DNA of 64,000 nucleotides from an uncultured Deferribacteres bacterium. Lineage in GTDB: Bacteria > Zhuqueibacterota > JdFR-76 > DREG01. Where the stretch lies: the NCBI GenBank assembly GCA_913009825.1, contig CAJVYQ010000005.1:1-64000 (forward strand), read 5' to 3'. The position numbers were made by a program, and so were the translations under genes. Below, piece after piece: positions 43,727 through 53,429 of the stretch. Each line of letters starts with the position of its first letter. Within the stretch, counting starts at the first letter, position 1. The notes under the pieces were generated by a model, which worked only from the letters and a program-made list of their open reading frames with translations, searched no databases and had not been told where the DNA came from.

Positions 43727-45619
43727 TCAGCGTAACTCAATCACTCTTTTCAGGAAACCGATTTGCGCGGCACCGGCTGTAACGGTTATTTTGGATCCCT
43801 GCTTCCCCTGCACGGTCCAGGTAAGGGTTCGCGCGCCGCCCCGGCCGTCGATGGCGGCAATCTCCTCGTACGGCTTGCCGGAATAGAGCATCTGTCCCTT
43901 TCCCGTTTTCAAACGAACCACAATGGGGGCAGGAATTCGTTGTATCCGGCCGTAGGCGGTAGCGGTGGGAAACCAGCCGGAATTAACAAGAGTAACCGAA
44001 ACCGAATACATTTCCCTGCCGTTTTTCACAACTTTCACTTTGCCGATCTCCGTCGATGCGGTATGCAACATCAGAGCGGTGAAAAAATGATTGTGAAACA
44101 AAATGGATTCTTTCATTTTTGCCAAAGGAGGATTGTACCGTAAAAACGGCACAAAGCCGCCTATTTCCACCTGACCCAACTTGGGATGTTTGAAAGGCTG
44201 CCAGGCGACAAATCCTTTCCCGGCCAAAACTGTGTCGGAAAATCTCAGAAAAGCTTGTTCGGTTCGAACCGCGCTTTCCGGCAGTAAAATTTCAGCATAA
44301 TCGCTCTTTGTGTCAAGCGGTCGATTCTCCGTGAAACTTTTTGGGAACGCCATCAAGTTCGCCGAAAAAACCGGCAGACCCAGATGAAAATAGCAATAGG
44401 ACAGAAACGAACCTTTTTTCACACCGGCGTCTGTTTCAGGCCAGAGAGTCAGACCGCTTTCGGCTATCTTTCTGAGGTATTCTTCCCGAACGTATTGAAA
44501 AAATTTCACATCTTCCGGCTCGATGGAAGCGATTGGCGTCAATCCCAGAAAAGAAGCGATCCGGAGTTCATCGAGCATGCTGTCGGCCGGAGCAATCTGT
44601 TTTTGTTCCATTAAGCGCCGGATTTCCCGGAGTGTCGGGGATTGTTGCGGATCGGCTCCCAGATAGCGGGCGAGATGGGGCGGCAATTTTATTTTTCCGC
44701 CGAACATCCGCGGGTCGCCGTCGCCGAACTGCCGGAAATTGAGCAGTGTATTGGTCAGAGAATAACTCAGAATCAGGGAAATATTGGGACGGGCGATTAA
44801 AAAAATCATCCAGGCGGAGGTTTCATTTGTGGAATCCGGCCACATGTCGTTCAGGTTGGTTTGATATTCGAAAAAGTGCGGGAAATCGCGGTTCAGATCG
44901 ATCCCCCCCGGCGGATCTTCATTATATTTCCCGTCGCCGTCGTTATCGATCCCTTCCGTAAACAGAGAATAGGCTGCAACGCCGGCGGAGGAATCTGCGC
45001 GCCGTTCCATCAGGCGGGGATCTGCCCGGTTCAAAACCCACAAACCGTTTTTATCTTTCACCCGCATCTGAGTAATCATGCCGTCGCGATTCAAATCTTC
45101 CGGGCCGTCTTCATCCATTTTGCCGTCCGCATCATCATCCACAGGCTGATCGTTTGTCGTGCGTTCGAAAATGGGTTTCTCAAAATAATTTTTGGCCGCA
45201 TCGGGGTTCATGAGAGGAGCTACATAAACGGTGTGCTTGTTCAGCAGATCGGTGATTTGCGGGTCAGCATTGTAACCGGTTAACAGCTTGTCGATGAGCG
45301 CCAGGATCGCTTGTGTACCGACCAGATGGACACCCTCAATGTTGGCCGAAACAAAGACGGCCGGCCGGTAGTCCGCTTCCTGAATATTTTTGGGCTTTGC
45401 CGCAATGCGCAGTACCACCAATTCGCTCCCGCCGGCGCTTTCACCGGCAATCATCACTTTTGTCAGATCGGGATACTTTTCATGCCAATTTTTGAGTTGG
45501 GCGACAACTTCCTCCGGCTTAAAATAGCGTTGCAAAAAAGCCTGATTTTGCGCGCTGCCGTTTGTGGGAACGGAAAAACCGGGCAACAGAAGATAAAACA
45601 AAAACGAGCGGATATTCAT
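43727..45619 (-). CDS. M14 (zinc carboxypeptidase)-like secreted protein, probably inactive
   Basis: 630 residues with a signal peptide (FLFYLLLPGFSVPTNGSA). The M14 fold is clear: YPDLTKVMIAGESAGGSELV, GGIDLNRDFPHFF (241-250), acidic DDDADGKMDEDGPEDLNRDG inserts, and a C-terminal beta domain. The metal and catalytic positions look changed. The usual HxxE reads ANIEGVHLVGT (Glu95, His98); the usual third His near SHSY reads LILSYSLTN (284-290); and the usual catalytic Glu near FTxEL reads PVFSANLM (Asn421). It may be a binding pseudoenzyme. The residue assignment is by eye. Confidence 0.8.
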   Translation of the reverse strand: MNIRSFLFYLLLPGFSVPTNGSAQNQAFLQRYFKPEEVVAQLKNWHEKYPDLTKVMIAGESAGGSELVVLRIAAKPKNIQEADYRPAVFVSANIEGVHLVGTQAILALIDKLLTGYNADPQITDLLNKHTVYVAPLMNPDAAKNYFEKPIFERTTNDQPVDDDADGKMDEDGPEDLNRDGMITQMRVKDKNGLWVLNRADPRLMERRADSSAGVAAYSLFTEGIDNDGDGKYNEDPPGGIDLNRDFPHFFEYQTNLNDMWPDSTNETSAWMIFLIARPNISLILSYSLTNTLLNFRQFGDGDPRMFGGKIKLPPHLARYLGADPQQSPTLREIRRLMEQKQIAPADSMLDELRIASFLGLTPIASIEPEDVKFFQYVREEYLRKIAESGLTLWPETDAGVKKGSFLSYCYFHLGLPVFSANLMAFPKSFTENRPLDTKSDYAEILLPESAVRTEQAFLRFSDTVLAGKGFVAWQPFKHPKLGQVEIGGFVPFLRYNPPLAKMKESILFHNHFFTALMLHTASTEIGKVKVVKNGREMYSVSVTLVNSGWFPTATAYGRIQRIPAPIVVRLKTGKGQMLYSGKPYEEIAAIDGRGGARTLTWTVQGKQGSKITVTAGAAQIGFLKRVIELR

Positions 45620-45668
45620 GCGGAACCGTATGCCTCCCGAAAAAATTGGTTGACCAAAATATTAAATT

Positions 45669-45826
45669 GTGTCTGTCCGAAAATTCCCCAAAATATTATC
45701 ATTCCGGCCTGTCTGCACAGGCAGGCAATTTTTAAGCCGCCTGCCTGTTGCAGACAGGGAATCTACTTAAAAGCAGCAATGGATTCCCACTGAAAGAATG
45801 CGGGAATGACAAATTCGGACAGACAC
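45669..45826. mobile_element. Short inverted-repeat element, family C copy 1 (about 158 bp)
   Basis: Ends GTGTCTGTCCGAA (45669-45681) and TTCGGACAGACAC (45814-45826) are exact inverted repeats. The interior has CCTGTCTGCACAGGCAGG palindromes and GGGAATGAC, and no gene. It matches 55343-55463 over most of its length, with about 37 bp extra in the middle. It lies between the M14-like and GMC genes; no clean target duplication is seen at this copy. Confidence 0.8.
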
Positions 45827-45926
45827 TAATTATAGTATATACAGATAACTGAAAATTCAACACAAATATTCCTGCCGGCTATTCAGCGAATCGCCCTATA
45901 AGCGCTCGACTCGGATATAAACAAAT

Positions 45927-47501
45927 TTATCGCTTCGCGGTGATTTTACTCACGGCTCTCTCTGTGAGTGCAATAATGGTCATAGAAGGGTTCACGCCGG
46001 GATTTGCCGAAATCATGGAGCCGTCGCAGATCCACATATTTTTGTAGCCGAAAACGCGGTTATCCCGATCAATCACACCTTCAGTGTGATCTCTACCCAT
46101 GACGGCTCCGCCTAAAATATGTGCGGTGGTCGGCCGGCCGAGAATGGTTTCCGACAACAGCGCGCCTGGTTTTCCATCTACAATTTCAGCAAATTCCCTC
46201 ATCAGGCTATTGGCTTCAGGGATAAATGCGGTTGGTTTCTTCCCCTCGTCAAGAGTTGATTTCAGTCCGAAAAGTCCCATGGAAAAGCGTAATGTACTGT
46301 TTACCGTCTGCATAAAAAGCAGAATCTGCGTCCTTTTTGCCCAATCATCCACAAAAAGCATTTTCAGATTTTGCAGCGGGTGTATTACGGCATCCCACAA
46401 AATACTGAACAGCCTGGAATAAAGATGGTTACCGTGGGACATAGGCGACATGATCAACCGCCAGAAACCTGAACCGGCCGAGTAACGAACCGGTTCCACA
46501 TGGCTGAATTGATCCGTGTGCAGAATGGAACCGATGGCGATACCGTCAGAAAAAATATGCTTCTTTTTATAATCCACTACCCCCATCAGACTTTCCGAAT
46601 TGGTGCGGACACCATATCCAACCCGTTCGGAAAGATCAGGGAGAGACCTCTTTTTTAAGCGTAACAATAATGGAATGGTGCCGAGAACACCGCCGGCAAA
46701 GATGATATTTTTCGCCCGCAGTTCTCCCTTTTTTCTGAAAACGGAAGTGGATGAGCGCCATCCGATTTTATACCCACCGGCGCCATCGCTGCCGTTCAGG
46801 GGAATCACATCGAATACTTCTGTCTGCGACTTGATGGTCGCTCCGTTCTTTTGCGCTAGATAAAGATAATTTTTGTCCAAAGAATTTTTTGCGTTGTAGC
46901 GGCAGCCGACCATGCAACCACCGCAGAAAACACAGCCGCTGCGTTCCGGCCCTTCCCCATTGAAATAAGGATCCGGCACCGTTTTTTCCTGTTCGCCGAA
47001 AAATACCGCCACATTGGTCGGTTCGAACTGATCCTCCTTGCCCATTTTCTTTGCCAGGGTTTGCAACGCTTTATCGCCAATCTCCAGGCGCGGATTGGGA
47101 TTAGCGCCCATCATTTTGGCACCGTTTTTGTAAAAAGGCATGAGTTCATTTTCCCAGTCGGCCAGATGTACCCAGGAATCGGATTGAAAAAAATCGCGTT
47201 TGGGCGTTTGCAGACAGTTAGCATAAACCAGCGAGCCGCCGCCCACACCGGCTCCGGACAACACCGTGACATGGCGGAAGAAACTTAAACGAAAAAATCC
47301 GAAGAATCGCAGCGCAGGCAGCCAGAACCATTTTCGCACATTCCAGCTTGTTTTGGGAAAATCTTCAGCCCGGTGCCATTTCCCTTTTTCAACGACCAAA
47401 ACGCGGTAGCCTTTTTCCGCAAGACGCAAAGCAGAAACCGAGCCGCCGAATCCGGACCCGATGATGACGAAGTCGTACTCAAAACTGTGTTGTTCCGGCA
47501 T
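45927..47501 (-). CDS. GMC-family FAD-dependent oxidoreductase (cholesterol-oxidase-like)
   Basis: 524 residues. The FAD-binding motif DFVIIGSGFGGSVSALRLAE opens the protein, with GAGVGGGSLVYANCLQTP following. The C-terminal GMC signature covers HILGGAVMGRD and ICDGSMISANPGVNPSMTII. The Cys-rich segment SGCVFCGGCMVGCRYNAKN (about 188-206) may bind a metal or iron-sulfur cluster and is typical of the cholesterol-oxidase-like GMC subgroup. It oxidises an alcohol; the substrate is unknown. Monocistronic. Confidence 0.9.
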   Translation of the reverse strand: MPEQHSFEYDFVIIGSGFGGSVSALRLAEKGYRVLVVEKGKWHRAEDFPKTSWNVRKWFWLPALRFFGFFRLSFFRHVTVLSGAGVGGGSLVYANCLQTPKRDFFQSDSWVHLADWENELMPFYKNGAKMMGANPNPRLEIGDKALQTLAKKMGKEDQFEPTNVAVFFGEQEKTVPDPYFNGEGPERSGCVFCGGCMVGCRYNAKNSLDKNYLYLAQKNGATIKSQTEVFDVIPLNGSDGAGGYKIGWRSSTSVFRKKGELRAKNIIFAGGVLGTIPLLLRLKKRSLPDLSERVGYGVRTNSESLMGVVDYKKKHIFSDGIAIGSILHTDQFSHVEPVRYSAGSGFWRLIMSPMSHGNHLYSRLFSILWDAVIHPLQNLKMLFVDDWAKRTQILLFMQTVNSTLRFSMGLFGLKSTLDEGKKPTAFIPEANSLMREFAEIVDGKPGALLSETILGRPTTAHILGGAVMGRDHTEGVIDRDNRVFGYKNMWICDGSMISANPGVNPSMTIIALTERAVSKITAKR

Positions 47502-48158
47502 GATTTATCCTTTCATAAAAAAAATGGAAACAATCGGAGTTTCCCTCAAAACACTCAAAAGGTTTTATTTTATTTTTTTCGTGTCTTTTCGAGTCTTTCG
47601 CAGGCTGCCTGAGTAATCGCTGATATGGATAAGCCAAAAAGCAACTTTCAAGGAACTTGAATTTTTTTAGAAGTTTCTTGTATTCAATTAGGTCCGCCGT
47701 TTTTGCGAATCTCTTTTACTATTCAGGAACCGAACCGGAATTACCCCAAAGAAAGGAGATTTCTGCCGGAATATGTAATTCGCTCCCACACGGGGAATGA
47801 TAGGTTAAGTTGTAATACCTCACTTACGGGTTGATAATAAAATGCAATCAGTACCAAAAGATTCATGTTCTGTTTACATCAGGTTTTGATGCTGCTCATC
47901 TAATGTTCTGTAACCCCAAATAGCACACGGATTACGCGGATGACACAGATACACACGGATAAAATCTGTGAAAATCAGTGTGATCCGTGTCATCCGTGTT
48001 CTGTTTACTATTTTGGTTGAATAGATATAATAACATAAACAAATATTCACACCAATAAGTGAGGTGTTACGTTAAGTTTCTGATCGCGGCAATAAATTCC
48101 CGAACATCCCGGTAATTTGCGGCAACGTTCTCCATGATTCAGGCCTAAACTTCTTTTT
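47502..48158. other. 657-bp intergenic region with a degenerate ACGGATGACAC repeat
   Basis: No convincing gene. The segment 47925-47999 pairs ACACGGATTACGCGGATGACA with ATCCGTGTCATCCGTGT across a short loop; strings of this kind (CACGGATGACACGGAT) recur between genes in many FCB bacteria. A 22-codon frame starting MENVAANYRDVREFIAA (48134-48070, minus) may be the stub of a gene downstream of the phosphatase gene; it is not recognised. Confidence 0.5.
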
Positions 48159-49187
48159 TCAGGACAACAGCGTTCTTTTGTGCAGAGCCGCCTGCAGTAA
48201 CGGTTCAATCTGAGTCTGAATATGTTTGTTTGCATAGGCAACCCAGGCAACATCCGCCTCCACATTCAGCGGTGCCGACAGGGGATCGCCCCGTTCGTCG
48301 GTGATGATAATGTCCATTTCCCGGGCGATCAGTTCGGTGCACAGATCGTATGGGTGGCAGCAGATGCCCAATTTCAAACCGCGTTGATGCAATATCTTTT
48401 CCATGAGCGGGCGTAAATCTGCCACAAACCGGTCGTGTCCGGCCATCAATTCATACAATTGTCCGCCGGTGCTGATATACTGATCTTCGAAACAGTGAGC
48501 CTTGCCGGGCTGCACCGGTCCCAGTGCGCCCATGACGATCTCTTCATCCATCCCGGCAAGGATTTCCCGTGCGCCGGGGAAAAAGCGCACCAGCATGGCG
48601 AAACCGTGTGCGATGGTTTTGGCCTGCGACGGTTGTAGCTGCAGGGACCCGCTTTCACCGGTCAGCCGGTTGAACCGCTGCAGTTGGACGCCTTCCCCTT
48701 TGATCGCCCAGAGCGTATCGGAGAGGTGCTGCTTGATTAATGGAATTTCTGTCTGCACTGCCAATCGGATATCCGGCAAACTGGTTTTTACGCCGCGATT
48801 TTCGGCGACGCCGGTCAATATCCAGGCGCTCCGTTTTTGGTACATCAGCCCCCGGGTGCCGTCGATGGGATCCACAATAATCCGCCAATGAGCTTCTTTT
48901 TCAGGCGTTCCCGCGGGCAGCATCATCCTTCCATTCGGAATTCCTTCCGCCACCAAAACCAGCGGAAAAAACGGTCTCATCTCTTTTTGAAAAAATTCTA
49001 CCAGCAGCGCTTCACCGATCCGGTCGACGACGTAAATAGTATCCCCATCCTCCTCTTTGGCAATGCGGCTCAATTGAGTAAAATCGGTCTGTTCGTAAGC
49101 AGCGGTGACCGCAGCGCGAATTTGTCCATGAAGTTTAAGCAGGGCGTTTAGAATGGCTTCGAGATTTTTCCCCGGTTTTTGCATCAT
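48159..49187 (-). CDS. Inositol monophosphatase/fructose-bisphosphatase-family protein
   Basis: 342 residues. The Li+-sensitive phosphatase superfamily signature [20 protein letters not shown] holds the DPxDGT metal-binding residues. An upstream Glu in VLVAEG matches the first metal-site Glu. The protein is longer than typical inositol monophosphatases. It starts 15 bp after the stop of the galT remnant, which suggests a former sugar-phosphate operon. The substrate is unknown; a hexose or inositol phosphate is likely. Confidence 0.85.
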   Translation of the reverse strand: MMQKPGKNLEAILNALLKLHGQIRAAVTAAYEQTDFTQLSRIAKEEDGDTIYVVDRIGEALLVEFFQKEMRPFFPLVLVAEGIPNGRMMLPAGTPEKEAHWRIIVDPIDGTRGLMYQKRSAWILTGVAENRGVKTSLPDIRLAVQTEIPLIKQHLSDTLWAIKGEGVQLQRFNRLTGESGSLQLQPSQAKTIAHGFAMLVRFFPGAREILAGMDEEIVMGALGPVQPGKAHCFEDQYISTGGQLYELMAGHDRFVADLRPLMEKILHQRGLKLGICCHPYDLCTELIAREMDIIITDERGDPLSAPLNVEADVAWVAYANKHIQTQIEPLLQAALHKRTLLS

Positions 49188-49201
49188 GGATCCAATTCAG
49201 T

Positions 49202-49378
49202 TTAAGATTGAACTTTTTTGTATTGAATATCCGGTTGGGCGCGCAGTTCTGCGGCTTTTTCTTCCGGCGACGTATTGCTGAGAAAATTACCGCCGCTAAT
49301 CTCCGGTCCGGCCAGGTATTTGAGCAAACCGGGATGTCGCAGCGGCGGATGAAATTCAACATGAAAATGAAAAGTGTA
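49202..49378 (-). pseudogene. galT: C-terminal stump of galactose-1-phosphate uridylyltransferase
   Basis: 58 codons open with YTFHFHVEFHPPLRHPG, where FHFHVE matches the HxHxE zinc/substrate motif at the GalT C-terminus. They end GGNFLSNTSPEEKAAELRA and QYKKVQS. An in-frame TAA lies directly upstream and nothing of the N-terminal 290 or so residues is left. A short GC-rich palindrome (CACCCC...GGGGTG) marks the cut. The phosphatase gene follows 15 bp away. Confidence 0.8.
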
Positions 49379-49449
49379 TTACACCCCCCGTTCCCCCCTT
49401 GGGGTGTTCCCTCACGTTTCCTTAATAGTTATAAAATCAGAAACAAATT

Positions 49450-49782
49450 TCATTTTCCGCGTGGTGGTTCATAACGTTCGTAATAGCCGATCAACTGACC
49501 ATTCTCATCCCGTACGGCGAGCATGTAAATACGGTATTTTTCACTATCGGTGATGAGCCTTTCCTCCAGCCCCTGCTGCATTTCCGTGTAGATTTCATGA
49601 ATCATTTTTTGAGACGCTTCATTATGACAATCCAGCAGAGATCTGCCCAACAAATTTTCACCTTCATCGTAGTGTTCAATGGCCGCCTTATTCATATAGC
49701 GGATAATGTGGTTTGTATCCGTAAAAGCAACAGGATTTTTCAGGCTGTCTAAAATCAGTGATTTGGTTCTGTCATCGATCAT
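49450..49782 (-). CDS. Single-domain PAS protein
   Basis: 110 residues, one PAS fold. NPVAFTDTNHIIRYMNKAAI and GENLLGRSLLDCHNE are the PAS core and loop, ending in DENGQLIGYYERYEPP. It has no kinase or output domain. Similar stand-alone PAS proteins sense ligands or redox; the ligand and partner are unknown. It lies upstream of the galT stump on the same strand and divergent from the S9 peptidase. Confidence 0.85.
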   Translation of the reverse strand: MIDDRTKSLILDSLKNPVAFTDTNHIIRYMNKAAIEHYDEGENLLGRSLLDCHNEASQKMIHEIYTEMQQGLEERLITDSEKYRIYMLAVRDENGQLIGYYERYEPPRGK

Positions 49783-50027
49783 GCCATTCTCCGTTTTAAT
49801 ATTTAAATAAACCGTTTTAACAGCTTCCGTTCACCCTGCGCTATTATTTAAATTAACCGCTTTTTAGCCACAATCAAGATTTTTTATGCCTAACTTTTGT
49901 TTTGGCGACAATTTCACCACACTTCGGAGAGTAGCATAAAAGTGATTGCTTTCAAAAACGAAATTCCTTATTTTGGTAACACAACTCCAAAACCGGAATT
50001 AAACTCAAATTGTGAAGGAGGAATAAA

Positions 50028-52790
50028 ATGTGCACCAAACCCCATGCACTCATTCGTCTATTTATCTTGTTCATCTTTTTATCTATTTTTTCGCCGCCTA
50101 TTTTTGCTCAGCAGAAAAAGGCACTGACCGTAACCGATATGATGAAATTCAGAGAGATCCACAATCCGGTTATTTCCGAAGACGGAAAATGGATTGCTTA
50201 CGTCGTAAAACCGGACCGCGGCGACGGAGAGGCCATTGTAGAAGCGACGGCAACGGATCGAATATTCCATATTGAAAGGGGCAGTAAGCTTGTGATTTCC
50301 CGGAATGGAAAATGGGCGGCTGCAACGGTTCTGCCAAAAGCCGTTGACATGGAAACGAAAAAAAAGGATAAACCCCAAAACGGATTAGAACTGTTGAATA
50401 TGGAAAACGGGGAAATTTTACAGCGGGAAAAAGTGCAAAAATTTATCTTTTCCAATGATTCAAGATGGCTCATCTATCTTCATTTTAAAGAGGTGAAAAA
50501 AGAAAAAGCGAAAGAGAAAAAAGAAAAAGCAAAGAAATATGTTGGTTCGGATTTAACAGTGAGAGATTTAAATTCAACGGCAGAAACAACGTTTCATTTT
50601 ATAAAATCCTTTGCCCTTGACAGCGCTGCCACCGTACTTGCTTTCACTGTAGCCGACACAAACGGCAAAGGGAACGGCCTGTATTTCATCAATTTGAAAA
50701 GCAAAAAATTGAACAAACGTCCCATAACGGAGAAAGAGAACGGCTATTTTGACTATCTGACCTGGAACAACAAAGCAGGAAAATTAGCTTTCCTCGCCGG
50801 TATTTTGAACCGGAAAGAAAACCCGGATTCCATCTCATTGATGATTTGGGATACTGACAAGAAAAAAATCAATACCGCTATGTCGCAAAAATCTTTGCAA
50901 AAGGGCTGGCTGCTTCATGCAAAAAACGAGCTGCGCTGGAGCAAAGACGGCAGGCGATTGTTTTTGGGGACAAAGCCGGAATCTGAAATTGTGCCGGACG
51001 AAGAAGAAAAAAAGGATGAAAAAACGGTCGATCTATTCAGTATCGATGAAATACTGAAAGGTCGGGGCGTGGATGTCTGGCACTGGAACGATCCGCTCAT
51101 CAATCCCAATCAGAAGAAGATGTGGAAGCGCATTAAAGATCACACGTACCGGGGAGTTTATCATTTAAATTCGGGAAAATTTGTACAGCTTGCCGATGAA
51201 AAAGTCCCTGATGTTCAGGTAAGCGAAAATGCCAAATACACCCTGGGAATTTCAAATCTTCCTTATCAAAAGATGATCACATGGTACGGCCGGCTTAATG
51301 ATTTTTATGTGATCGATATGAAGAACGGTGCAAAGAAAAAGGTAGTGAGCAAAATTGCCAGCCGGGCGTCCCTCTCTCCACAGGGAAAATTTGTCATTTA
51401 TTATAACAAAAAACACTGGCATCTGTACAACACAAAAACCGGCACAACTAAAAACCTTACACAGAATATGAATGTGCCCTTTTACAACGAAGACCATGAT
51501 TACCCTTCCCCGGCGCCCGGCTACGGCATTGCCGGATGGACTAAGGGCAACAAAGCGGTTTTGATTTATGACAAATACGATATCTGGGAATTCCCCACAG
51601 CAAAAGGGGAACCGGTGAATCTGACCAATGGGAGGAAAGAACACGTCATTTACCGGGTACAGAGAACGGATCCCAAACAAAGATTTTTCCGCAACGGAGA
51701 AACGCTGTTCCTGACTGCATACCACGATTTAAAAAAATACACCGCTTTCTACTCGGTTACAGTTGGCAAACCGGGCGTGAAAAAACTAATTCAGGAGGAT
51801 AAAAAATTCACGCTGATTGCCAAAGCGAAAAAAGCCGATAAAATTTTATTCACCCGCCAGAGTTACACGGAATTTCCCGATTTGTGGGTAAGCGATCTGA
51901 ATCTGAACCGGCCAAAGAAAATTTCCGACGTCAATCCGCAGGTGAAGGATTTTGCCTGGGGAACGGCGGAGCTGATTTCCTGGCGCAACGATGACGGCAT
52001 TCCACTGCAGGGTGTTCTCATCAAACCGGGGAATTACGAACCCGGAAAAAAATATCCGGTTTTGGTTTATTATTATCGGTTTTTTTCCCAACGCCTGTAC
52101 GAGTTCAATCAGGTGGTGGTGAATCACCGCCCCTGCTTTCCTTTTTACGCCGGTAACGGATACGCCGTTTTTTTGCCGGATATCCGCTTTGAAGTGGGCC
52201 GGCCCGGTTTTGCGGCCACCAAATGTCTGGTGCCGGGTGTGCAAAAAATTATCGATATGGGTATTGCCGACCCCAACGCCATTGCCCTGCACGGTCATTC
52301 CTGGAGCGGCTACCAGACCGCGTTTGTCATCACCCAGACCGATATTTTTGCCTGTGCTATCGCCGGTGCGCCGGTGTCCAATATGACCAGCGCGTACGGC
52401 GGCATCCGCTGGGGCAGCGGTCTGGCGCGGCAATTCCAGTACGAACAATCGCAGAGCAGAATCGGCGGCACACTCTGGAACGCGCTGCCCAAATACATCG
52501 AAAATTCGCCGCTGTTTTATGCAGACCGTATTCACACCCCTCTTCTGATCATGCATGGCGACAAAGATGATGCTGTGCCCTGGTACCAGTCCATCGAGCT
52601 GTATCTCGGTATGCGCCGACTGGGCAAAGATTGTATTTTTCTCGAATATCGGGGCGAGCCGCATCACCCGCAAAAATACGCAAATAAGTTGGATTATACC
52701 ATCAGAATGAAACAATATCTGGATCACTATTTGAAAGGAAAACCGGCACCGGAATGGATCAGCAAAGGAGTACCGTACAGAGGGAAATAG
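50028..52790 (+). CDS. S9 (prolyl oligopeptidase) family secreted peptidase
   Basis: 920 residues. A strong AAGGAGGAATAAA ribosome site precedes the ATG. The signal peptide is ALIRLFILFIFLSIFSPPIF, cut after AQ. A beta-propeller-like N-terminal part (about 30-640; VISEDGKWIAYVVKP repeats) is followed by the alpha/beta-hydrolase domain with GHSWSGYQ (Ser758), HGDKDDAVPW (Asp847/848) and GEPHHPQK (His879/880), a complete triad. It cleaves peptides, often after Pro. It appears monocistronic. Confidence 0.92.
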   Translation: MCTKPHALIRLFILFIFLSIFSPPIFAQQKKALTVTDMMKFREIHNPVISEDGKWIAYVVKPDRGDGEAIVEATATDRIFHIERGSKLVISRNGKWAAATVLPKAVDMETKKKDKPQNGLELLNMENGEILQREKVQKFIFSNDSRWLIYLHFKEVKKEKAKEKKEKAKKYVGSDLTVRDLNSTAETTFHFIKSFALDSAATVLAFTVADTNGKGNGLYFINLKSKKLNKRPITEKENGYFDYLTWNNKAGKLAFLAGILNRKENPDSISLMIWDTDKKKINTAMSQKSLQKGWLLHAKNELRWSKDGRRLFLGTKPESEIVPDEEEKKDEKTVDLFSIDEILKGRGVDVWHWNDPLINPNQKKMWKRIKDHTYRGVYHLNSGKFVQLADEKVPDVQVSENAKYTLGISNLPYQKMITWYGRLNDFYVIDMKNGAKKKVVSKIASRASLSPQGKFVIYYNKKHWHLYNTKTGTTKNLTQNMNVPFYNEDHDYPSPAPGYGIAGWTKGNKAVLIYDKYDIWEFPTAKGEPVNLTNGRKEHVIYRVQRTDPKQRFFRNGETLFLTAYHDLKKYTAFYSVTVGKPGVKKLIQEDKKFTLIAKAKKADKILFTRQSYTEFPDLWVSDLNLNRPKKISDVNPQVKDFAWGTAELISWRNDDGIPLQGVLIKPGNYEPGKKYPVLVYYYRFFSQRLYEFNQVVVNHRPCFPFYAGNGYAVFLPDIRFEVGRPGFAATKCLVPGVQKIIDMGIADPNAIALHGHSWSGYQTAFVITQTDIFACAIAGAPVSNMTSAYGGIRWGSGLARQFQYEQSQSRIGGTLWNALPKYIENSPLFYADRIHTPLLIMHGDKDDAVPWYQSIELYLGMRRLGKDCIFLEYRGEPHHPQKYANKLDYTIRMKQYLDHYLKGKPAPEWISKGVPYRGK

Positions 52791-52806
52791 AATAGAATTG
52801 CTGCAA

Positions 52807-52838
52807 ACCTTCCGTAACGGTTGCATCTTACGGAAGGT
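52807..52838. terminator. Hairpin after the S9 peptidase gene
   Basis: ACCTTCCGTAA (52807-52817) and TTACGGAAGGT (52828-52838) form an 11-bp stem, 17 bp after the stop. The bases downstream are not T-rich, so termination is likely but not textbook. Confidence 0.5.
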
Positions 52839-52955
52839 AAACCCGGAAGGTTTTTATATACAACGAACTAAATAAAAGAAGCACATAATAATGATCTCCA
52901 CCTAACCGCTATTCTTCTTCGCTCCATAGAGGCAGGTGAACTTGGTCGTTACCGC

Positions 52956-53288
52956 CTACTTTATCCTTTTCAAATTCGGATAAATATTCTGTTTGTGACC
53001 GGCTCCCACCATCAGGATCGTTTCTTCCCAGGTCTCGTAACCGTCCAGCGAAATCCGCACCATATATTCCCCCTTCCTTAAATTGATGACCAAATTACCG
53101 TTTTTATCGGTCATGCCTATAAATTTGCTGTTGAGATACACGTTGGCCTGAGCGTTAAACTCCCGGTTATCCCGTTTCAGATCGATGGTCAGGCGATTTT
53201 CACCCGGCTTTACAACAACTTTGTTGCAGATAAATGAAGAAGAAAACAGGGAGAGAATCAAAATGAGAAAAAGAATTTTTGTTTTCAT
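52956..53288 (-). CDS. Small exported PEGA-like protein
   Basis: 110 residues from the ATG at 53288, chosen over a longer upstream frame because GGCGG lies eight bases before it and MKTKILFLILILSLFSSSFI is a signal peptide. The mature part has VYLNSKFIGMTDKNGNLVIN and GEYMVRISLDGYETWEE, the pattern of a PEGA-type beta domain. An adjacent Cys (SSSFIC) could be lipidated but is not a standard lipobox. A family B element lies 25 bp upstream. Confidence 0.6.
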   Translation of the reverse strand: MKTKILFLILILSLFSSSFICNKVVVKPGENRLTIDLKRDNREFNAQANVYLNSKFIGMTDKNGNLVINLRKGEYMVRISLDGYETWEETILMVGAGHKQNIYPNLKRIK

Positions 53289-53312
53289 AAAAATACCGCC
53301 ATTTAACTCGTA

Positions 53313-53429
53313 CCTTAATTGAGCGATTGTAGGGCGATTCGCTGAATCGCCAATCGGATTTAGTTTAAAAATGAAAATCCGTTTAGTAATAAAAACAAGC
53401 TCAAAAATAAGAGAATCGCTCAATTCAGG
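53313..53429. mobile_element. Short inverted-repeat element, family B copy 2 (117 bp)
   Basis: Ends CCTTAATTGAGCGATTGT (53313-53330) and AGAATCGCTCAATTCAGG (53412-53429) match the family B terminal repeat with a few differences. TCGTA flanks both sides, a 5-bp target duplication, the same length as at copy 1. The interior differs from copy 1. No gene inside. Confidence 0.82.

Noticed and set aside
47925-47999. CRISPR-like or terminator reading of the ACGGATGACAC repeats
   Set aside because: Only one imperfect inverted unit; it fits a common intergenic repeat better.
51846-52826. A 326-residue minus-strand frame across the S9 peptidase catalytic region
   Set aside because: It lies wholly antisense to an intact peptidase with a full triad, has no family motif and no ribosome site.
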